Part shown: piece by piece, positions 1 to 9,321 of the stretch
Layout: every line of letters starts with the position of its first letter
How positions within the stretch are numbered: the first letter of the stretch is position 1
Origin: an uncultured Bacilli bacterium
GTDB taxonomy: Bacteria; Bacillota_I; Bacilli_A; RF39; UBA660
NCBI GenBank assembly: GCA_934168005.1
Contig: CAKPMN010000001.1
Span: forward strand, 1 to 64,000
Length of the DNA: 64,000 nucleotides
Direction: 5' to 3'
Program-made: the position numbers and the translations under genes
The notes under the pieces: generated by a model
Database searches by the model: none
Told to the model about the DNA's origin: nothing
What the model saw: only the letters and a program-made list of their open reading frames with translations

Positions 1-280
1 TGTTTTTGAAGTTAGAAAGAGGGGTAAGTTAGCTTTTAGTAAAATAAAAAATATAAAATGTCCTGTACTTCTTCTTCATGGTACACTTGATCAAGTTGTT
101 CCAGTTACATCTAGTTTTAAAGTTTATTCTAAACTTAAGTGTAAGAAGCATATGACATTAATAATAGATGTTAGACATCAGGTATTTAAAAGTTTTAAAA
201 ATTATGAGATTTCTAAGTATATATATGATTATATACGAGGAGGACTTATTTTTAGATTAAATAGACAAAATCAAATATAG
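1..280 (+). CDS. Alpha/beta hydrolase, C-terminal part (5' end outside window)
   Basis: The frame beginning at base 2 is open for 92 codons and stops with TAG at 278-280. It reads as the end of an alpha/beta hydrolase of the serine aminopeptidase / lysophospholipase type. A strand ending in LLLHGTLDQVVP carries the acid residue (D), and RHQVF about 30 residues later carries the catalytic histidine. The nucleophile elbow lies upstream of the window. The substrate cannot be told. The gene ends 9 bases before pheS, whose ribosome binding site overlaps the stop codon, so the two are probably co-transcribed. Confidence 0.75.
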   Translation, partial: VFEVRKRGKLAFSKIKNIKCPVLLLHGTLDQVVPVTSSFKVYSKLKCKKHMTLIIDVRHQVFKSFKNYEISKYIYDYIRGGLIFRLNRQNQI

Positions 281-289
281 GAGGATTAT

Positions 290-1333
290 ATGAAAGAAAA
301 AGTTATTGAATTAGAAAAGAAAATAAAAGAAGATGTAAAAAAAATAACAGATATTAATAGTTTAAATGAATTGAAAGCTTTGTATTTAGGTAAAAAAGGA
401 TCTATCACTGAACTTTCTTTATTGATACGTGATTTAAGCATTGAAGAGAAAAAAGAATTTGGTAAAGTTTTAAATGATTTAAAAAATACAGCTACTTCTT
501 TAATTGATTCAAAAAGAGAAGAAATAGAAAATAAAATATTAAATGAACGTTTAACAAGTGAAGCAATAGATGTTACTTTACCTGGAGTAGATATTCCTGT
601 TGGAGCTCCTAACATACTTGAAAAGGTAATAGAGGACTTTGAAGAAGTTTTTATGTCTATGGGATATGATGTAGTAGATGGACCTGAGGTAGAGGAAGAC
701 AAATTTAATTTTGAACTTTTAGGGTTACCAAAGGGACATCCTGCAAGAGATGCTCAAGATACATTCTATGTTAAAGGGGACGAAATGCTTATGAGATCTC
801 ATACTTCTCCTGTTCAAGCTAGAACTATGCTTGCTCATGAAGGAAAAGATCCAGTTAGAGTTATTTGTCCTGGTAAAGCTTATAGAAGAGATGATGATGA
901 TGCAACTCATTCACATCAATTTACTCAAATTGAAGGCTTATTAGTTGATAAGGATATTTCTTTATCTGATTTAAAAGGTACTGTAACTTTAATATGTAAG
1001 AAATTATTTGGTGAAGATACTGTAACTAGATTTAGACCAAGTTATTATCAATTTACAGAACCATCTGTTGAAATGGATATTTCTTGTTTTGCTTGTAAAG
1101 GCAAGGGATGCTCTATTTGTAAGAATACAGGATGGATTACTATTGGTGGAGCGGGAGTAGTTCACTATGATGTTTTAAAAGGCTGTGGATATGATCCAAA
1201 TGTTTGGTCTGGTTTCGCATTTGGATTTGGGGCAGAAAGATGTGCTATGCTTAAATATGGTATTAATGACATTAGAACTTTTTATAATACTGATTTAAGA
1301 GAAACTAAAAACTTTGATAGAAAGGATGCTTAA
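290..1333 (+). CDS. pheS: Phenylalanine--tRNA ligase alpha subunit
   Basis: Catalytic alpha chain of the cytosolic alpha2beta2 phenylalanyl-tRNA synthetase, 347 residues, a normal length. An N-terminal coiled coil (about 1-85) is followed by the class II core: motif 2 around THSHQFTQIEG and motif 3 GFGAERCAMLKYG near the C-terminus. A Cys-rich insert with two CxxC pairs (about residues 265-280) is seen in many bacterial PheS proteins and may bind zinc. The start has an aggagg site 8 bases upstream. The gene ends 1 base before pheT. No T-box leader fits in the 9-base gap, so any such control must lie upstream of the hydrolase gene, outside the window. Confidence 0.97.
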   Translation: MKEKVIELEKKIKEDVKKITDINSLNELKALYLGKKGSITELSLLIRDLSIEEKKEFGKVLNDLKNTATSLIDSKREEIENKILNERLTSEAIDVTLPGVDIPVGAPNILEKVIEDFEEVFMSMGYDVVDGPEVEEDKFNFELLGLPKGHPARDAQDTFYVKGDEMLMRSHTSPVQARTMLAHEGKDPVRVICPGKAYRRDDDDATHSHQFTQIEGLLVDKDISLSDLKGTVTLICKKLFGEDTVTRFRPSYYQFTEPSVEMDISCFACKGKGCSICKNTGWITIGGAGVVHYDVLKGCGYDPNVWSGFAFGFGAERCAMLKYGINDIRTFYNTDLRETKNFDRKDA

Positions 1334-1334
1334 T

Positions 1335-3704
1335 ATGATAAGTTTAAATTGGGTTAAGGATTATATTGATCTTGAAGGTGAAGATTTACGTGAATTAGCT
1401 TCAAAAGTTACTAAAGCTGGAATAAATGTAGAAGCTGTAATATCTAATCATATTGATAACTTAGTAATTGGTGAAGTTAAAGAATGCGTTATGCATCCAG
1501 ATAGTGATCACTTACATGTTTGTCAAGTTGATGTTGGAAGTAAAACTATTCAAATTGTATGTGGAGCTTCTAATGTTAGAGAAGGTATTAAAGTAATTGT
1601 TGCTTTACCTGGAGCTAAATTGCCAGGAGATTTTGAAATTAAAGCTGGTAAAATTAGAGGTGTTGAATCTAATGGTATGATTTGTGCCTTATTCGAATTA
1701 GGATTAGAAGAGAAGAATGATGAAACTTATTCTAAAGGGATAGAAGAGTTAGATAGTTCTGCACCTGTTGGAGATGATCCTTTAGAGTTCTTAGGTGTAG
1801 AAGATACACTATATGATTTGGATGTGCATAAACATAGAAATAATGACTGTTACTACCATATTGGATTTGCTCATGAAATAGGAACTGTTTTAGGGAAAAA
1901 AGTTAAGTATCCAGAAAGCAAATACACTGAATCAAGTGATAATGTTAATAATTATGTTACTTTAAAAGTTGATACTAAACGTTGCCCTTTTTACTTAGGT
2001 AGAATGGTTAGAAATGTTAAAATAGGCGAGTCTCCTGAATGGATTAAAAAAAGAATTATTGCTGCAGGTATGAGACCAATTAATAATGTTGTTGATATAT
2101 CTAACTTTGTAATGTTAGAATATGGTCAACCAACTCATTTCTTTGATGCTGATAAGTTAGGTAAAGTAGTTGATGTAAGGGATGCAATAGATGGTGAGGA
2201 AATAGTAACATTAGATGGTGTTAATAGAACTTTAACTAGCAGTGATATTGTTATAACTGATTCTGTTAAGCCTACTTGTATAGCTGGTGTTATGGGAGGC
2301 GTTAATACTGAAGTTGATAATAACACTAAAAATATTTTTATAGAAGCTGCAATATTTGATGCATTTTCAATTACTAAAACAGCTAATAGATTAAATCTTA
2401 AAAGTGAAGCTTCTAAGAGATATGGAAAAGGATTAAATTATGAATATACTATTGCTAGTATGGATAGATGTTTATCACTTCTTGAAGAATATGCATCAGG
2501 TGAAGTATTAAGTGGATGTGTATTACATGATGATGTTGATAAAACTTTAAAAACTATTAAGGTTACTACTAATGATTTAAATAAAGTACTTGGTCTTAAT
2601 ATGAGTGATAGTGATGTAGAAATTCAATTAGATAAATTAGATTTTCCATATACTTTAACTGATGGAGTATTTGATATTACTATACCAAGACGTAGACTTG
2701 ATGTAGAGGCTAATAAGGCTGATTTAGCTGAAGAAATTGGTAGACTTTATGGATATAACAATCTAGATGATACACTTCCTGTAGTTCCAACTAAAAGAGG
2801 TGTTTATGTAGGGGATGTTTTGATTAGAAAACAAACTTCAAGAAGACTTAGAACTTTAGGTTTAAATGAAGTTAGAACTTATACTTTAGTTGATAGTAAA
2901 CATGCTTCTATGTTTAATTATGATAATAAAGAGATATTGAATTTACCTAATCCTTTAAGCTCTGATAAAGCTTATGTTAGATGTTCTTTAATTGAGTCTT
3001 TAATTAGAACTTATGAGTATAATAAAGCTAGAAAAATAAATAATATAAGACTTTATGAAATAGCTAAAACATATGATGCATCATTTGTTGAAGATCAAAA
3101 AGTAGCTATGTTAATAGAAGGCAATTATATTGAAAGCAATTGGAATAATGTAATTGTAAAATCTGATTTTTATGTATTAAAAGGAATTGTTTATAATTTA
3201 CTTGAATATTTAGGATTTAAAAATAGAATTAGTTTAGAAGTTGAAAGTTTACCATTAATTCATCCTGGTATAAGTGCTAGAATATTAATTGATAGAAAAC
3301 CTGTTGGTATTATTGGTAAGGTTCATCCTTCAAGAACAAAATCTGATTTATTTGTTTGTGAGATTTCTTTAACTGAACTTTATAATAAAAGTATTAAGCC
3401 TATCAAATTTAAGGAAGCTAATCGTTATCCTGTCATTGTAAAGGATGCTGCTTGGATAGTTGATAATAGTGTTACTAATAGTGAGATAGAATCTGTTATT
3501 AAACAAGCAGGTGGAAGACTTTTAGATAGTGCTTATATTTTTGATATTTATAGAGATATTCTTGATGGTAAGAAATCTATGGCTTATAAAATGGTTTTTA
3601 AAGATGAAAATAGAACTTTAAGTGATGAAGAAGTAACTGAAGTATTTAAAAAGATAATTGATAGTGTTATTAATAAATGTAATGCTACTTTAAGAGATAA
3701 ATAA
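1335..3704 (+). CDS. pheT: Phenylalanine--tRNA ligase beta subunit
   Basis: Beta chain of phenylalanyl-tRNA synthetase, 789 residues, typical for bacteria. Order of domains: short N-terminal helix, tRNA-binding OB fold (about 40-150, with HPDSDHLHVCQVD), B3/B4 editing domain, B5 domain, catalytic-like core, and C-terminal FDX-ACB anticodon-binding domain (about 695-789). ATG 1335 is preferred because it gives the family N-terminus (MISLNWVKDYIDLEG) and has agaaagga upstream; an in-frame ATG at 1326 would add three residues. A strong terminator begins at the stop codon. Confidence 0.97.
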   Translation: MISLNWVKDYIDLEGEDLRELASKVTKAGINVEAVISNHIDNLVIGEVKECVMHPDSDHLHVCQVDVGSKTIQIVCGASNVREGIKVIVALPGAKLPGDFEIKAGKIRGVESNGMICALFELGLEEKNDETYSKGIEELDSSAPVGDDPLEFLGVEDTLYDLDVHKHRNNDCYYHIGFAHEIGTVLGKKVKYPESKYTESSDNVNNYVTLKVDTKRCPFYLGRMVRNVKIGESPEWIKKRIIAAGMRPINNVVDISNFVMLEYGQPTHFFDADKLGKVVDVRDAIDGEEIVTLDGVNRTLTSSDIVITDSVKPTCIAGVMGGVNTEVDNNTKNIFIEAAIFDAFSITKTANRLNLKSEASKRYGKGLNYEYTIASMDRCLSLLEEYASGEVLSGCVLHDDVDKTLKTIKVTTNDLNKVLGLNMSDSDVEIQLDKLDFPYTLTDGVFDITIPRRRLDVEANKADLAEEIGRLYGYNNLDDTLPVVPTKRGVYVGDVLIRKQTSRRLRTLGLNEVRTYTLVDSKHASMFNYDNKEILNLPNPLSSDKAYVRCSLIESLIRTYEYNKARKINNIRLYEIAKTYDASFVEDQKVAMLIEGNYIESNWNNVIVKSDFYVLKGIVYNLLEYLGFKNRISLEVESLPLIHPGISARILIDRKPVGIIGKVHPSRTKSDLFVCEISLTELYNKSIKPIKFKEANRYPVIVKDAAWIVDNSVTNSEIESVIKQAGGRLLDSAYIFDIYRDILDGKKSMAYKMVFKDENRTLSDEEVTEVFKKIIDSVINKCNATLRDK

Positions 3705-3732
3705 AAATAGTTTTAAAAAAACTATTTTTTTT
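3705..3732 (+). terminator. Rho-independent terminator after pheT
   Basis: A 10-bp stem (AAATAGTTTT / AAAACTATTT) with an AAA loop runs into a T tract. It closes the pheST unit. The T tract abuts the -35 box of the next promoter. Confidence 0.85.
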
Positions 3733-3760
3733 GACATAAATTTTTCATATTATTTATTAT
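3731..3760 (+). promoter_or_regulatory. Promoter for spoIIP and partner gene
   Basis: TTGACA at 3731-3736 and TATTAT at 3755-3760 with an 18-base spacer. This is the housekeeping (SigA-type) pattern, with no obvious sporulation sigma motif. Confidence 0.55.
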
Positions 3761-3780
3761 ACTTTAATAGGTGATGAATT

Positions 3781-4758
3781 ATGAAAAAATTTAAGAGACG
3801 AAAGAATTATTTTAAATATGTTGTTTTAATTTTTATTATCGTTATACTTTATTTTATAATTTCTACATTTGTATTAAAAATTAAATTAACTTCTTCTAAT
3901 GAAGAATTTTTACGTGAACTTTTAAAAGATTCTAATCATCATTTAGCTTATGAAAATAATAATAGTTTATCTTCTTACTTTTTAAAATTAATATCTAGAA
4001 TTGATATAGAAAATCCAATTAGTATTTTGAATAGTTTTTTTGGGTATGATGATGTTAGTAATTTTACAGTTGTTTCTGCTGATAGTAATGTTGAGCCAGC
4101 TTTTTCAGATTATGTACTTGATCCTACTTCAAAAAAAATAGAAAATCCTATTGTTTATATTTATAATACTCATCAAACTGAAAATTACTCTTATAAGGCT
4201 TATGAAGATTATAATATAACTCCAAATGTTATGATGGCATCATATATATTACGTGAAAGACTAGATGATAAAAATATTGAAGCTATTGTTGAAGACGCTA
4301 ATATAAAAGAAATACTAAATAGTAACTCATGGAGTTATTCATCTAGTTATAAGGCGTCTAGATTTTTAATTAAAGATACTATAAAAAAGTATCCAAATAT
4401 AAAGCTTTTTATTGATCTACATCGTGATTCTGTTTCTCATAAAGTTTCAACAACTAGCTCAAACGGTAAAAAATACGCAAAAGTAATGTTTGTTATAGGA
4501 AAAGAATATGATAGTTATAAAAAGAATTTAGAAGTCGCAAATAAACTAAATAATATTATTAAAAATAAGGCTTCTATTTCAAGAGGGGTATTACTAAAAG
4601 AGGGAAAAAATGTTAATGGAGTTTATAATCAAGATATAAATCCAAATATTATATTAATAGAATGTGGAGGTAATGAGAATAGCTTAGAAGAGGTAATAAA
4701 TACAATAAATCTTTTAGCTGAAGCTATTTCTATTTATTTAGGTGATAGTAATGGATAA
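3781..4758 (+). CDS. spoIIP: Stage II sporulation protein P-like peptidoglycan hydrolase
   Basis: A 325-residue protein with one N-terminal membrane segment (about 13-33), a linker, and a SpoIIP domain from about 120 to the end. Conserved family motifs are visible: YNTHQTE, IDLHRDS and ECGGNEN, which should hold the zinc ligands and catalytic glutamate of the amidase/endopeptidase. In Bacillus, SpoIIP removes septal peptidoglycan during engulfment together with SpoIID and SpoIIM. Here it stands behind a housekeeping-type promoter, and no other sporulation gene was recognised in the window, so the function may be retained sporulation or general wall trimming. It overlaps the next gene by 8 bases. 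Confidence 0.85.
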   Translation: MKKFKRRKNYFKYVVLIFIIVILYFIISTFVLKIKLTSSNEEFLRELLKDSNHHLAYENNNSLSSYFLKLISRIDIENPISILNSFFGYDDVSNFTVVSADSNVEPAFSDYVLDPTSKKIENPIVYIYNTHQTENYSYKAYEDYNITPNVMMASYILRERLDDKNIEAIVEDANIKEILNSNSWSYSSSYKASRFLIKDTIKKYPNIKLFIDLHRDSVSHKVSTTSSNGKKYAKVMFVIGKEYDSYKKNLEVANKLNNIIKNKASISRGVLLKEGKNVNGVYNQDINPNIILIECGGNENSLEEVINTINLLAEAISIYLGDSNG

Positions 4759-5086
4759 GAAAAAAACTTTTTTAAATAAACTTTTTTCTAGAATTTTCTT
4801 AGTTTTACTTATTTTATTTTCTTGTCTTTATTTATCTAATGGTAGTGGATTTTTTGAATATAAAAATCATAAAAATATGGTTTTAACTAATGACAAAATA
4901 AAAGAATTTGAAGAAGATGTTAAAACGGGTAAAAAGATTGATATAAAAAGTTATATTGAAGTTGATGATGTTGATTATTCTACTAGTGCATCTAAAGTAG
5001 GGTATACTTTATCTAATTCTTTTGAAGAGATTATTAAAAGTGGTATGAATACTTTATTTAAATTTCTTAATGATATGTCTTCATGA
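4751..5086 (+). CDS. Small exported protein coupled to spoIIP
   Basis: A 111-residue protein with a basic N-terminus, one hydrophobic segment (about 11-30; signal anchor) and a polar extracytoplasmic part of about 80 residues. I do not recognise the family. The start at ATG 4751 overlaps the end of spoIIP and uses the aggtgat inside spoIIP as ribosome binding site, so translation is coupled. An in-frame GTG nine bases earlier lies inside that site and is unlikely. Tight pairing suggests it works with or regulates the SpoIIP-like hydrolase; this is inference only. Confidence 0.75.
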   Translation: MDKKKTFLNKLFSRIFLVLLILFSCLYLSNGSGFFEYKNHKNMVLTNDKIKEFEEDVKTGKKIDIKSYIEVDDVDYSTSASKVGYTLSNSFEEIIKSGMNTLFKFLNDMSS

Positions 5087-5115
5087 TTGTAATTTTGCTT
5101 AATTTTTTATATAAT
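5087..5115 (+). promoter_or_regulatory. Promoter for lepA
   Basis: TTGTAA (5087-5092), 17-base spacer, TATAAT (5110-5115), 18 bases before the lepA start codon. Confidence 0.55.
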
Positions 5116-5132
5116 AAAAAAAGGTGATTTTA

Positions 5133-6932
5133 ATGGATCAAAAACATATTAGAAATTTTTCAATAATTGCGCATATCGATCACGGTAAAAGTACTTTGGC
5201 TGATCGTATACTTGATATTACTGGAGCTGTAAGTGAAAGAGAAAAACAAGCTCAATTGCTTGATAACATGGATATTGAAAGAGAACGTGGTATTACTATT
5301 AAGTTAAATGCAGTTCAACTAAAATATAAATATAATAATGAGGAATACATCTTACATTTAATAGATACACCAGGTCATGTTGATTTTTCTTATGAAGTAT
5401 CTAGGAGTTTAGCAACTTGTGAGGGAGCTATCCTTATAGTTGATGCTGCTCAAGGTATAGAAGCTCAAACACTAGCTAACTTATATTTAGCACTTGAAAA
5501 TAATTTAACAATAATACCTGTTATTAATAAGATTGATTTACCTAATGCAGATATAGAAAAAGTTACTAATGAATTAGTTGATACTTTAGGTTTTAAAAAA
5601 GAAGAGATAATACTTACTAGTGCGAAGACTGGTGTTGGAATTGATGAATTGATGAAGGCTATAATAGAGAGAATAGAACCTCCAAAGGGTGACGTTAATA
5701 AACCTTTTAAAGCTTTGATATTTGATTCTTATTTTGATCCTTATAAAGGTATAGTTGCATTAATTAGAGTTATTGATGGTCAAGTTAAGCTAAAAGATAA
5801 AGTTAGAATGTTTATGACTGATAAATCTTATGAAGTTGTTGAACTTGGAATTCATAATCCTAGGGAAGTAAAAAAAGAGTGTTTATCAGCAGGTGAAGTT
5901 GGCTTTATAAGTGGCTCTATTAAAAGTATTGAAGATGTTAAAGTTGGTGATACTCTTTATTTAGATGGAGAAGAAATAGAACCACTTTCTGGATATAAAC
6001 CTATGAAACCTATGGTATTTTGTGGAATTTATCCAGTTGAAACTTCTAAATATCCTCAACTTAGAGAAGCTTTAGAAAAAATTAAATTAAATGATGCTTC
6101 TCTTGAATTTACTCCTGAAACTTCACAGGCTTTAGGATTTGGCTTTAGATGTGGCTTTTTAGGATTACTTCATATGGAAATAATTGAGGAGAGAATTGAA
6201 AGGGAGTTTAATCTAGACTTAATCGCAACTTCTCCTTCTGTTATATATGATGTTACTTTAACTGATTCAACTAAAATTATGGTAGATTCTCCTCAAAAAA
6301 TGCCTGATAAAGTAAAAATTAAAAATATTAAGGAGCCTTATATTAGAACTAATATATTTGTTCCAAGTGAATATATTGGTTCTATTATGGAATTATGTCA
6401 AGATAAAAGGGGTACTTATATTTCTATGGAATATATAGATAAAACTAGGGTTAATATTCATTATGAGATACCTTTATCTGAAATTGTTTATGATTTTTTT
6501 GATAAGCTTAAATCTTCTACTAAAGGTTATGCTTCATTTGATTATGAACTTGTTGGTTATAAATCTAGCGATTTAGTAAAGATGGATATTTTATTAAATG
6601 GTGAAGTTGTTGATGCTTTATCTGTTATTGTACATAAGGATTTTGCTTATGGAAGAGGTAAAAGGGTAGTTGAAAATTTAAAGAAAATGATTCCAAGACA
6701 ATTATTTGAAGTACCTATTCAGGCAGCTATTGGATCTAAGGTAATTGCACGTGAAACTATAAGTGCGATGAGAAAAAATGTTTTAGCTAAATGTTATGGT
6801 GGAGATGTATCACGTAAGAGAAAACTTTTAGAGAAACAAAAGGAAGGTAAGAAACGTATGAAAATGGTTGGAAGCGTTGAAGTTCCTCAAGAAGCCTTTT
6901 TAGCGGTTCTTAAAATGGATGAAGAAAGTTAA
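5133..6932 (+). CDS. lepA: Elongation factor 4 (translational GTPase LepA)
   Basis: Ribosome-associated translational GTPase that back-translocates stalled ribosomes or helps 30S biogenesis. It has 599 residues, the standard length. G1 is AHIDHGKST near the N-terminus, followed by the GITIK switch I region, DTPGHVDF (G3) and NKIDLP (G4), then domain II, EF-G-like domains III and V, and the C-terminal domain with the conserved basic end. ATG 5133 follows aggtgat; a GTG nine bases upstream overlaps the ribosome binding site and was not chosen. Confidence 0.97.
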   Translation: MDQKHIRNFSIIAHIDHGKSTLADRILDITGAVSEREKQAQLLDNMDIERERGITIKLNAVQLKYKYNNEEYILHLIDTPGHVDFSYEVSRSLATCEGAILIVDAAQGIEAQTLANLYLALENNLTIIPVINKIDLPNADIEKVTNELVDTLGFKKEEIILTSAKTGVGIDELMKAIIERIEPPKGDVNKPFKALIFDSYFDPYKGIVALIRVIDGQVKLKDKVRMFMTDKSYEVVELGIHNPREVKKECLSAGEVGFISGSIKSIEDVKVGDTLYLDGEEIEPLSGYKPMKPMVFCGIYPVETSKYPQLREALEKIKLNDASLEFTPETSQALGFGFRCGFLGLLHMEIIEERIEREFNLDLIATSPSVIYDVTLTDSTKIMVDSPQKMPDKVKIKNIKEPYIRTNIFVPSEYIGSIMELCQDKRGTYISMEYIDKTRVNIHYEIPLSEIVYDFFDKLKSSTKGYASFDYELVGYKSSDLVKMDILLNGEVVDALSVIVHKDFAYGRGKRVVENLKKMIPRQLFEVPIQAAIGSKVIARETISAMRKNVLAKCYGGDVSRKRKLLEKQKEGKKRMKMVGSVEVPQEAFLAVLKMDEES

Positions 6933-6949
6933 GTTTTCTTAACTTTTTT
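6926..6949 (+). terminator. Terminator overlapping the lepA stop
   Basis: An 8-bp stem (AAGTTAAG / CTTAACTT), TTTT loop and six T residues. It overlaps the end of lepA, and the hemW ribosome binding site follows directly, so it may be partly leaky. Confidence 0.75.
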
Positions 6950-6961
6950 AGGTGGTGAATT

Positions 6962-8041
6962 ATGAGATCATGTTATATACATATACCTTTTTGTCATAGT
7001 ATTTGTAGTTATTGTGATTTTCCAAAGGTCTGTTACAATAAAAAATGGGTTATACCTTATTTAGATGCTTTAAAAAAAGAAATAGATAAGGTTTACTTGA
7101 AAGATAAAATATCTACTATATATATAGGTGGGGGTACTCCTACATCTTTATCTATTGATGAACTTACTTATTTATTTGAGATATTGAATGTTTTTGATAA
7201 GTCTTCTACTTTAGAATTTACAATTGAAGGAAATGTTTGCGACATTACTTTAGATAAAATAAATTTGTTTAAGAAATATGGCGTTAATAGGGTAAGTTTG
7301 GGAGTAGAGTCTTTTGACAGTAATAATTTAAAAATCCTTAATAGAAGTATTACTTATGATGAAGTATTAGAAAAAGTTAATTTGCTTAAGGATAATGGTA
7401 TTAATAATATTAATTTAGATTTAATGTATGCGATTACGCCTTCTATGGAAGCTTTAAAAAGTGACTTAGAGAAATTAGTTTCTTTAAATGTAGCTCATAT
7501 TTCTACTTATTCTTTAATTCTTGAAGATAATACTTTGCTTAAAATTAATAATTTTAAATGTATTGATTCCGATATGGATTTTTCTATGTATAGCTTTATT
7601 TGTAAATATTTAAGTGATTTTGGATATAATCATTATGAAATAAGTAATTTTTCTTATCCTGGTTTTGAATCAAAACACAATATTACTTATTGGAAAAATA
7701 TGGAATATTATGGGTTTGGTTTAGGAAGTGCTTCTTATATTAAAGATAGATATACTAATACGCGTAGTTTAACAAAATATATAAATGGTGAATATTTAAC
7801 TGATGTTGAATATATTGATTCTAAATTGGAAGAGGAATATGAATTTATTTTAAATTTACGACTTAAAAGTGGCTTAAATATAGCTTCTTATGAGAAAAAG
7901 TTTAATAAATCATTTGATTATTCTAAAGTTGATAAGTTAATTAAAGAAGGACTATTAGTGTTAGAAAATGGTAATTTGTACATTCCTCAAGATAAATTTT
8001 ATTTATCTAATGAAATTTTAATAAATTTTATAGATGATTAA
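6962..8041 (+). CDS. hemW: Radical SAM heme chaperone HemW (HemN-like)
   Basis: 359 residues. The radical SAM cluster motif is C11-x3-C15-x2-C18 (CHSICSYC), followed by the SAM-binding YIGGGTPTSL and the GVESF strand. The fourth cysteine of the oxygen-independent coproporphyrinogen oxidase HemN (CxxxCxxCxC) is replaced by F20, which fits HemW, a heme-binding protein rather than a true HemN. Length and C-terminal HemN-type domain match HemW. In Bacillus it lies between lepA and hrcA; here lepA is retained but hrcA-grpE-dnaK do not follow. Confidence 0.93.
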   Translation: MRSCYIHIPFCHSICSYCDFPKVCYNKKWVIPYLDALKKEIDKVYLKDKISTIYIGGGTPTSLSIDELTYLFEILNVFDKSSTLEFTIEGNVCDITLDKINLFKKYGVNRVSLGVESFDSNNLKILNRSITYDEVLEKVNLLKDNGINNINLDLMYAITPSMEALKSDLEKLVSLNVAHISTYSLILEDNTLLKINNFKCIDSDMDFSMYSFICKYLSDFGYNHYEISNFSYPGFESKHNITYWKNMEYYGFGLGSASYIKDRYTNTRSLTKYINGEYLTDVEYIDSKLEEEYEFILNLRLKSGLNIASYEKKFNKSFDYSKVDKLIKEGLLVLENGNLYIPQDKFYLSNEILINFIDD

Positions 8042-8056
8042 AATATAATTTAATAT

Positions 8057-8085
8057 TTGACAAGTCTTATAAATTGTGGTAAACT
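8057..8085 (+). promoter_or_regulatory. Promoter with extended -10
   Basis: TTGACA (8057-8062), 17-base spacer ending in TGG, then TAAACT (8080-8085). It is 32 bases before the next start codon. Confidence 0.65.
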
Positions 8086-8117
8086 GGAAAACGTTGCTCA
8101 CAGAAAGGAGATACAAA

Positions 8118-8693
8118 ATGAATAGTAAAGTATTTTTTAGTTGTGTAAGTAAGGGTTTTTATAGGGAGTTTGTTATAGATAATTCTACTGAATTTGTTGA
8201 GGCTTTAGATAAAGAGGAACATTTTTTACGTAAATATGCATCAGCATTTTCTAAAGAAGAACAAAAGTTATCTTTTTCTAAATTAACTGTTGTTCAAGAT
8301 GTAAAAAAATTAATAAATAAAAGAGATAATAAAAGTTATTTATCTTTAAACTATTTTATTGGGGAAGATGAAGAAGTTAATAAATATTTCTTATCTTTAT
8401 TATCAAATGCTAAATTAAAAGAATCTTTTGCTTTACCAATGGACTCTATCGATAGATATTTTATAGCTTTAAATAGAGCTGTTATTGGTAATCCAAGTTT
8501 AGATAGTGGAGCTCGTGAATGTATGTATTTATATACAGAGGGAGTTAAGAATACTGAATTAGCTATGGAACAAGATTTAATATTTGATTTAGAAGATAAC
8601 CATTTAACTATTGATAAAACATTAGCACCAGCTAATAAAAAACCACAAAGTATAAAAGAAATAGTTAAAATTGATAAAAGAAAAATATCATAA
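8118..8693 (+). CDS. Hypothetical cytosolic protein, 191 residues
   Basis: No family recognised. It has no signal peptide or membrane segment, is charged and probably mostly helical, and its last ~25 residues are lysine-rich and proline-containing (a likely flexible tail). The start at ATG 8118 is chosen because gaaaggag lies 9 bases upstream and the promoter at 8057-8085 would place the transcription start after any earlier start codon. It is a single-gene transcription unit, with its own promoter and terminator. Confidence 0.8.
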   Translation: MNSKVFFSCVSKGFYREFVIDNSTEFVEALDKEEHFLRKYASAFSKEEQKLSFSKLTVVQDVKKLINKRDNKSYLSLNYFIGEDEEVNKYFLSLLSNAKLKESFALPMDSIDRYFIALNRAVIGNPSLDSGARECMYLYTEGVKNTELAMEQDLIFDLEDNHLTIDKTLAPANKKPQSIKEIVKIDKRKIS

Positions 8694-8708
8694 TTTGATA
8701 TTTTTTTT
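8683..8708 (+). terminator. Terminator after the 191-residue gene
   Basis: An 8-bp stem (AAATATCA / TGATATTT) with a 5-base loop and a run of eight or more T residues. The left arm lies in the last codons of the gene. Confidence 0.8.
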
Positions 8709-8730
8709 ATATGTTTAAATAGGTGATATT

Positions 8731-9321
8731 TTGTTAATTTCTCATAGAGCTAGTGGAAGTAAATATAAAAAAAATACTAAAGAAGCGGTTCTTTATGTAT
8801 TAGATACTAATGTTGATGGTGTTGAAATAGATGTTAGATTGACTTTAGATCATAAGTTTATTTTAAGTCATAACCAATATATTTATTGTAATGGTATTAA
8901 GAAAATAGAAGATACAACGTATGATGAAATTAAAAAGTGTAAGGATGTTTCTCTTTTAAGTGATGTCTTAGAATCTATTAAAAGCGATAAGTTTATATTT
9001 TTAGATTTAAAGATTGATAAGTTAAATCTAATTTATGAAAAGAAGCTTGTAAAATTACTTAAAAAATATAAATTAAATTATTATTTAATTGGTTTTTCTA
9101 ATTCTTTTATGAGAAAGCTTAAAAATAAATATAAGTTTAAGGTTGGATTATTAAAGGGATATATATATAATTTAAATGAGAAAAAAGGTAATTTAGATGG
9201 TATTTTTAGTCATTATTTAATTTATTCTAATGATGAAGGTATTTGGACTGTTAATGATAAGATATTATTAAATAAATATTTAAATAAAGATATATTTGTA
9301 ATAACTGACAATATTAATTAA
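8731..9321 (+). CDS. Glycerophosphodiester phosphodiesterase, short form
   Basis: A 196-residue GDPD-family TIM barrel that splits glycerophosphodiesters into glycerol 3-phosphate and an alcohol. Seen: HRASG at the start, metal ligands in GVEIDVRLT (E32, D34), SHN at about 46-48 where most members have HD (the catalytic His is kept, the Asp is Asn), and the closing WTVN and TDN strands. It is shorter than the usual ~240 residues but both ends of the barrel are present. The start is TTG 8731, 5 bases after aggtgat. It has no signal peptide, so it is cytosolic. It converges on the next gene with an 8-base overlap. Confidence 0.85.
   Translation: MLISHRASGSKYKKNTKEAVLYVLDTNVDGVEIDVRLTLDHKFILSHNQYIYCNGIKKIEDTTYDEIKKCKDVSLLSDVLESIKSDKFIFLDLKIDKLNLIYEKKLVKLLKKYKLNYYLIGFSNSFMRKLKNKYKFKVGLLKGYIYNLNEKKGNLDGIFSHYLIYSNDEGIWTVNDKILLNKYLNKDIFVITDNIN

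Noticed and set aside
281..289. T-box leader in front of pheST
   Set aside because: Only 9 bases separate pheS from the upstream gene, so there is no room for a T-box here.
286..702. 138-residue minus-strand frame inside pheS
   Set aside because: Complement of a well-supported essential gene; serine/phenylalanine-rich shadow translation without start signals.
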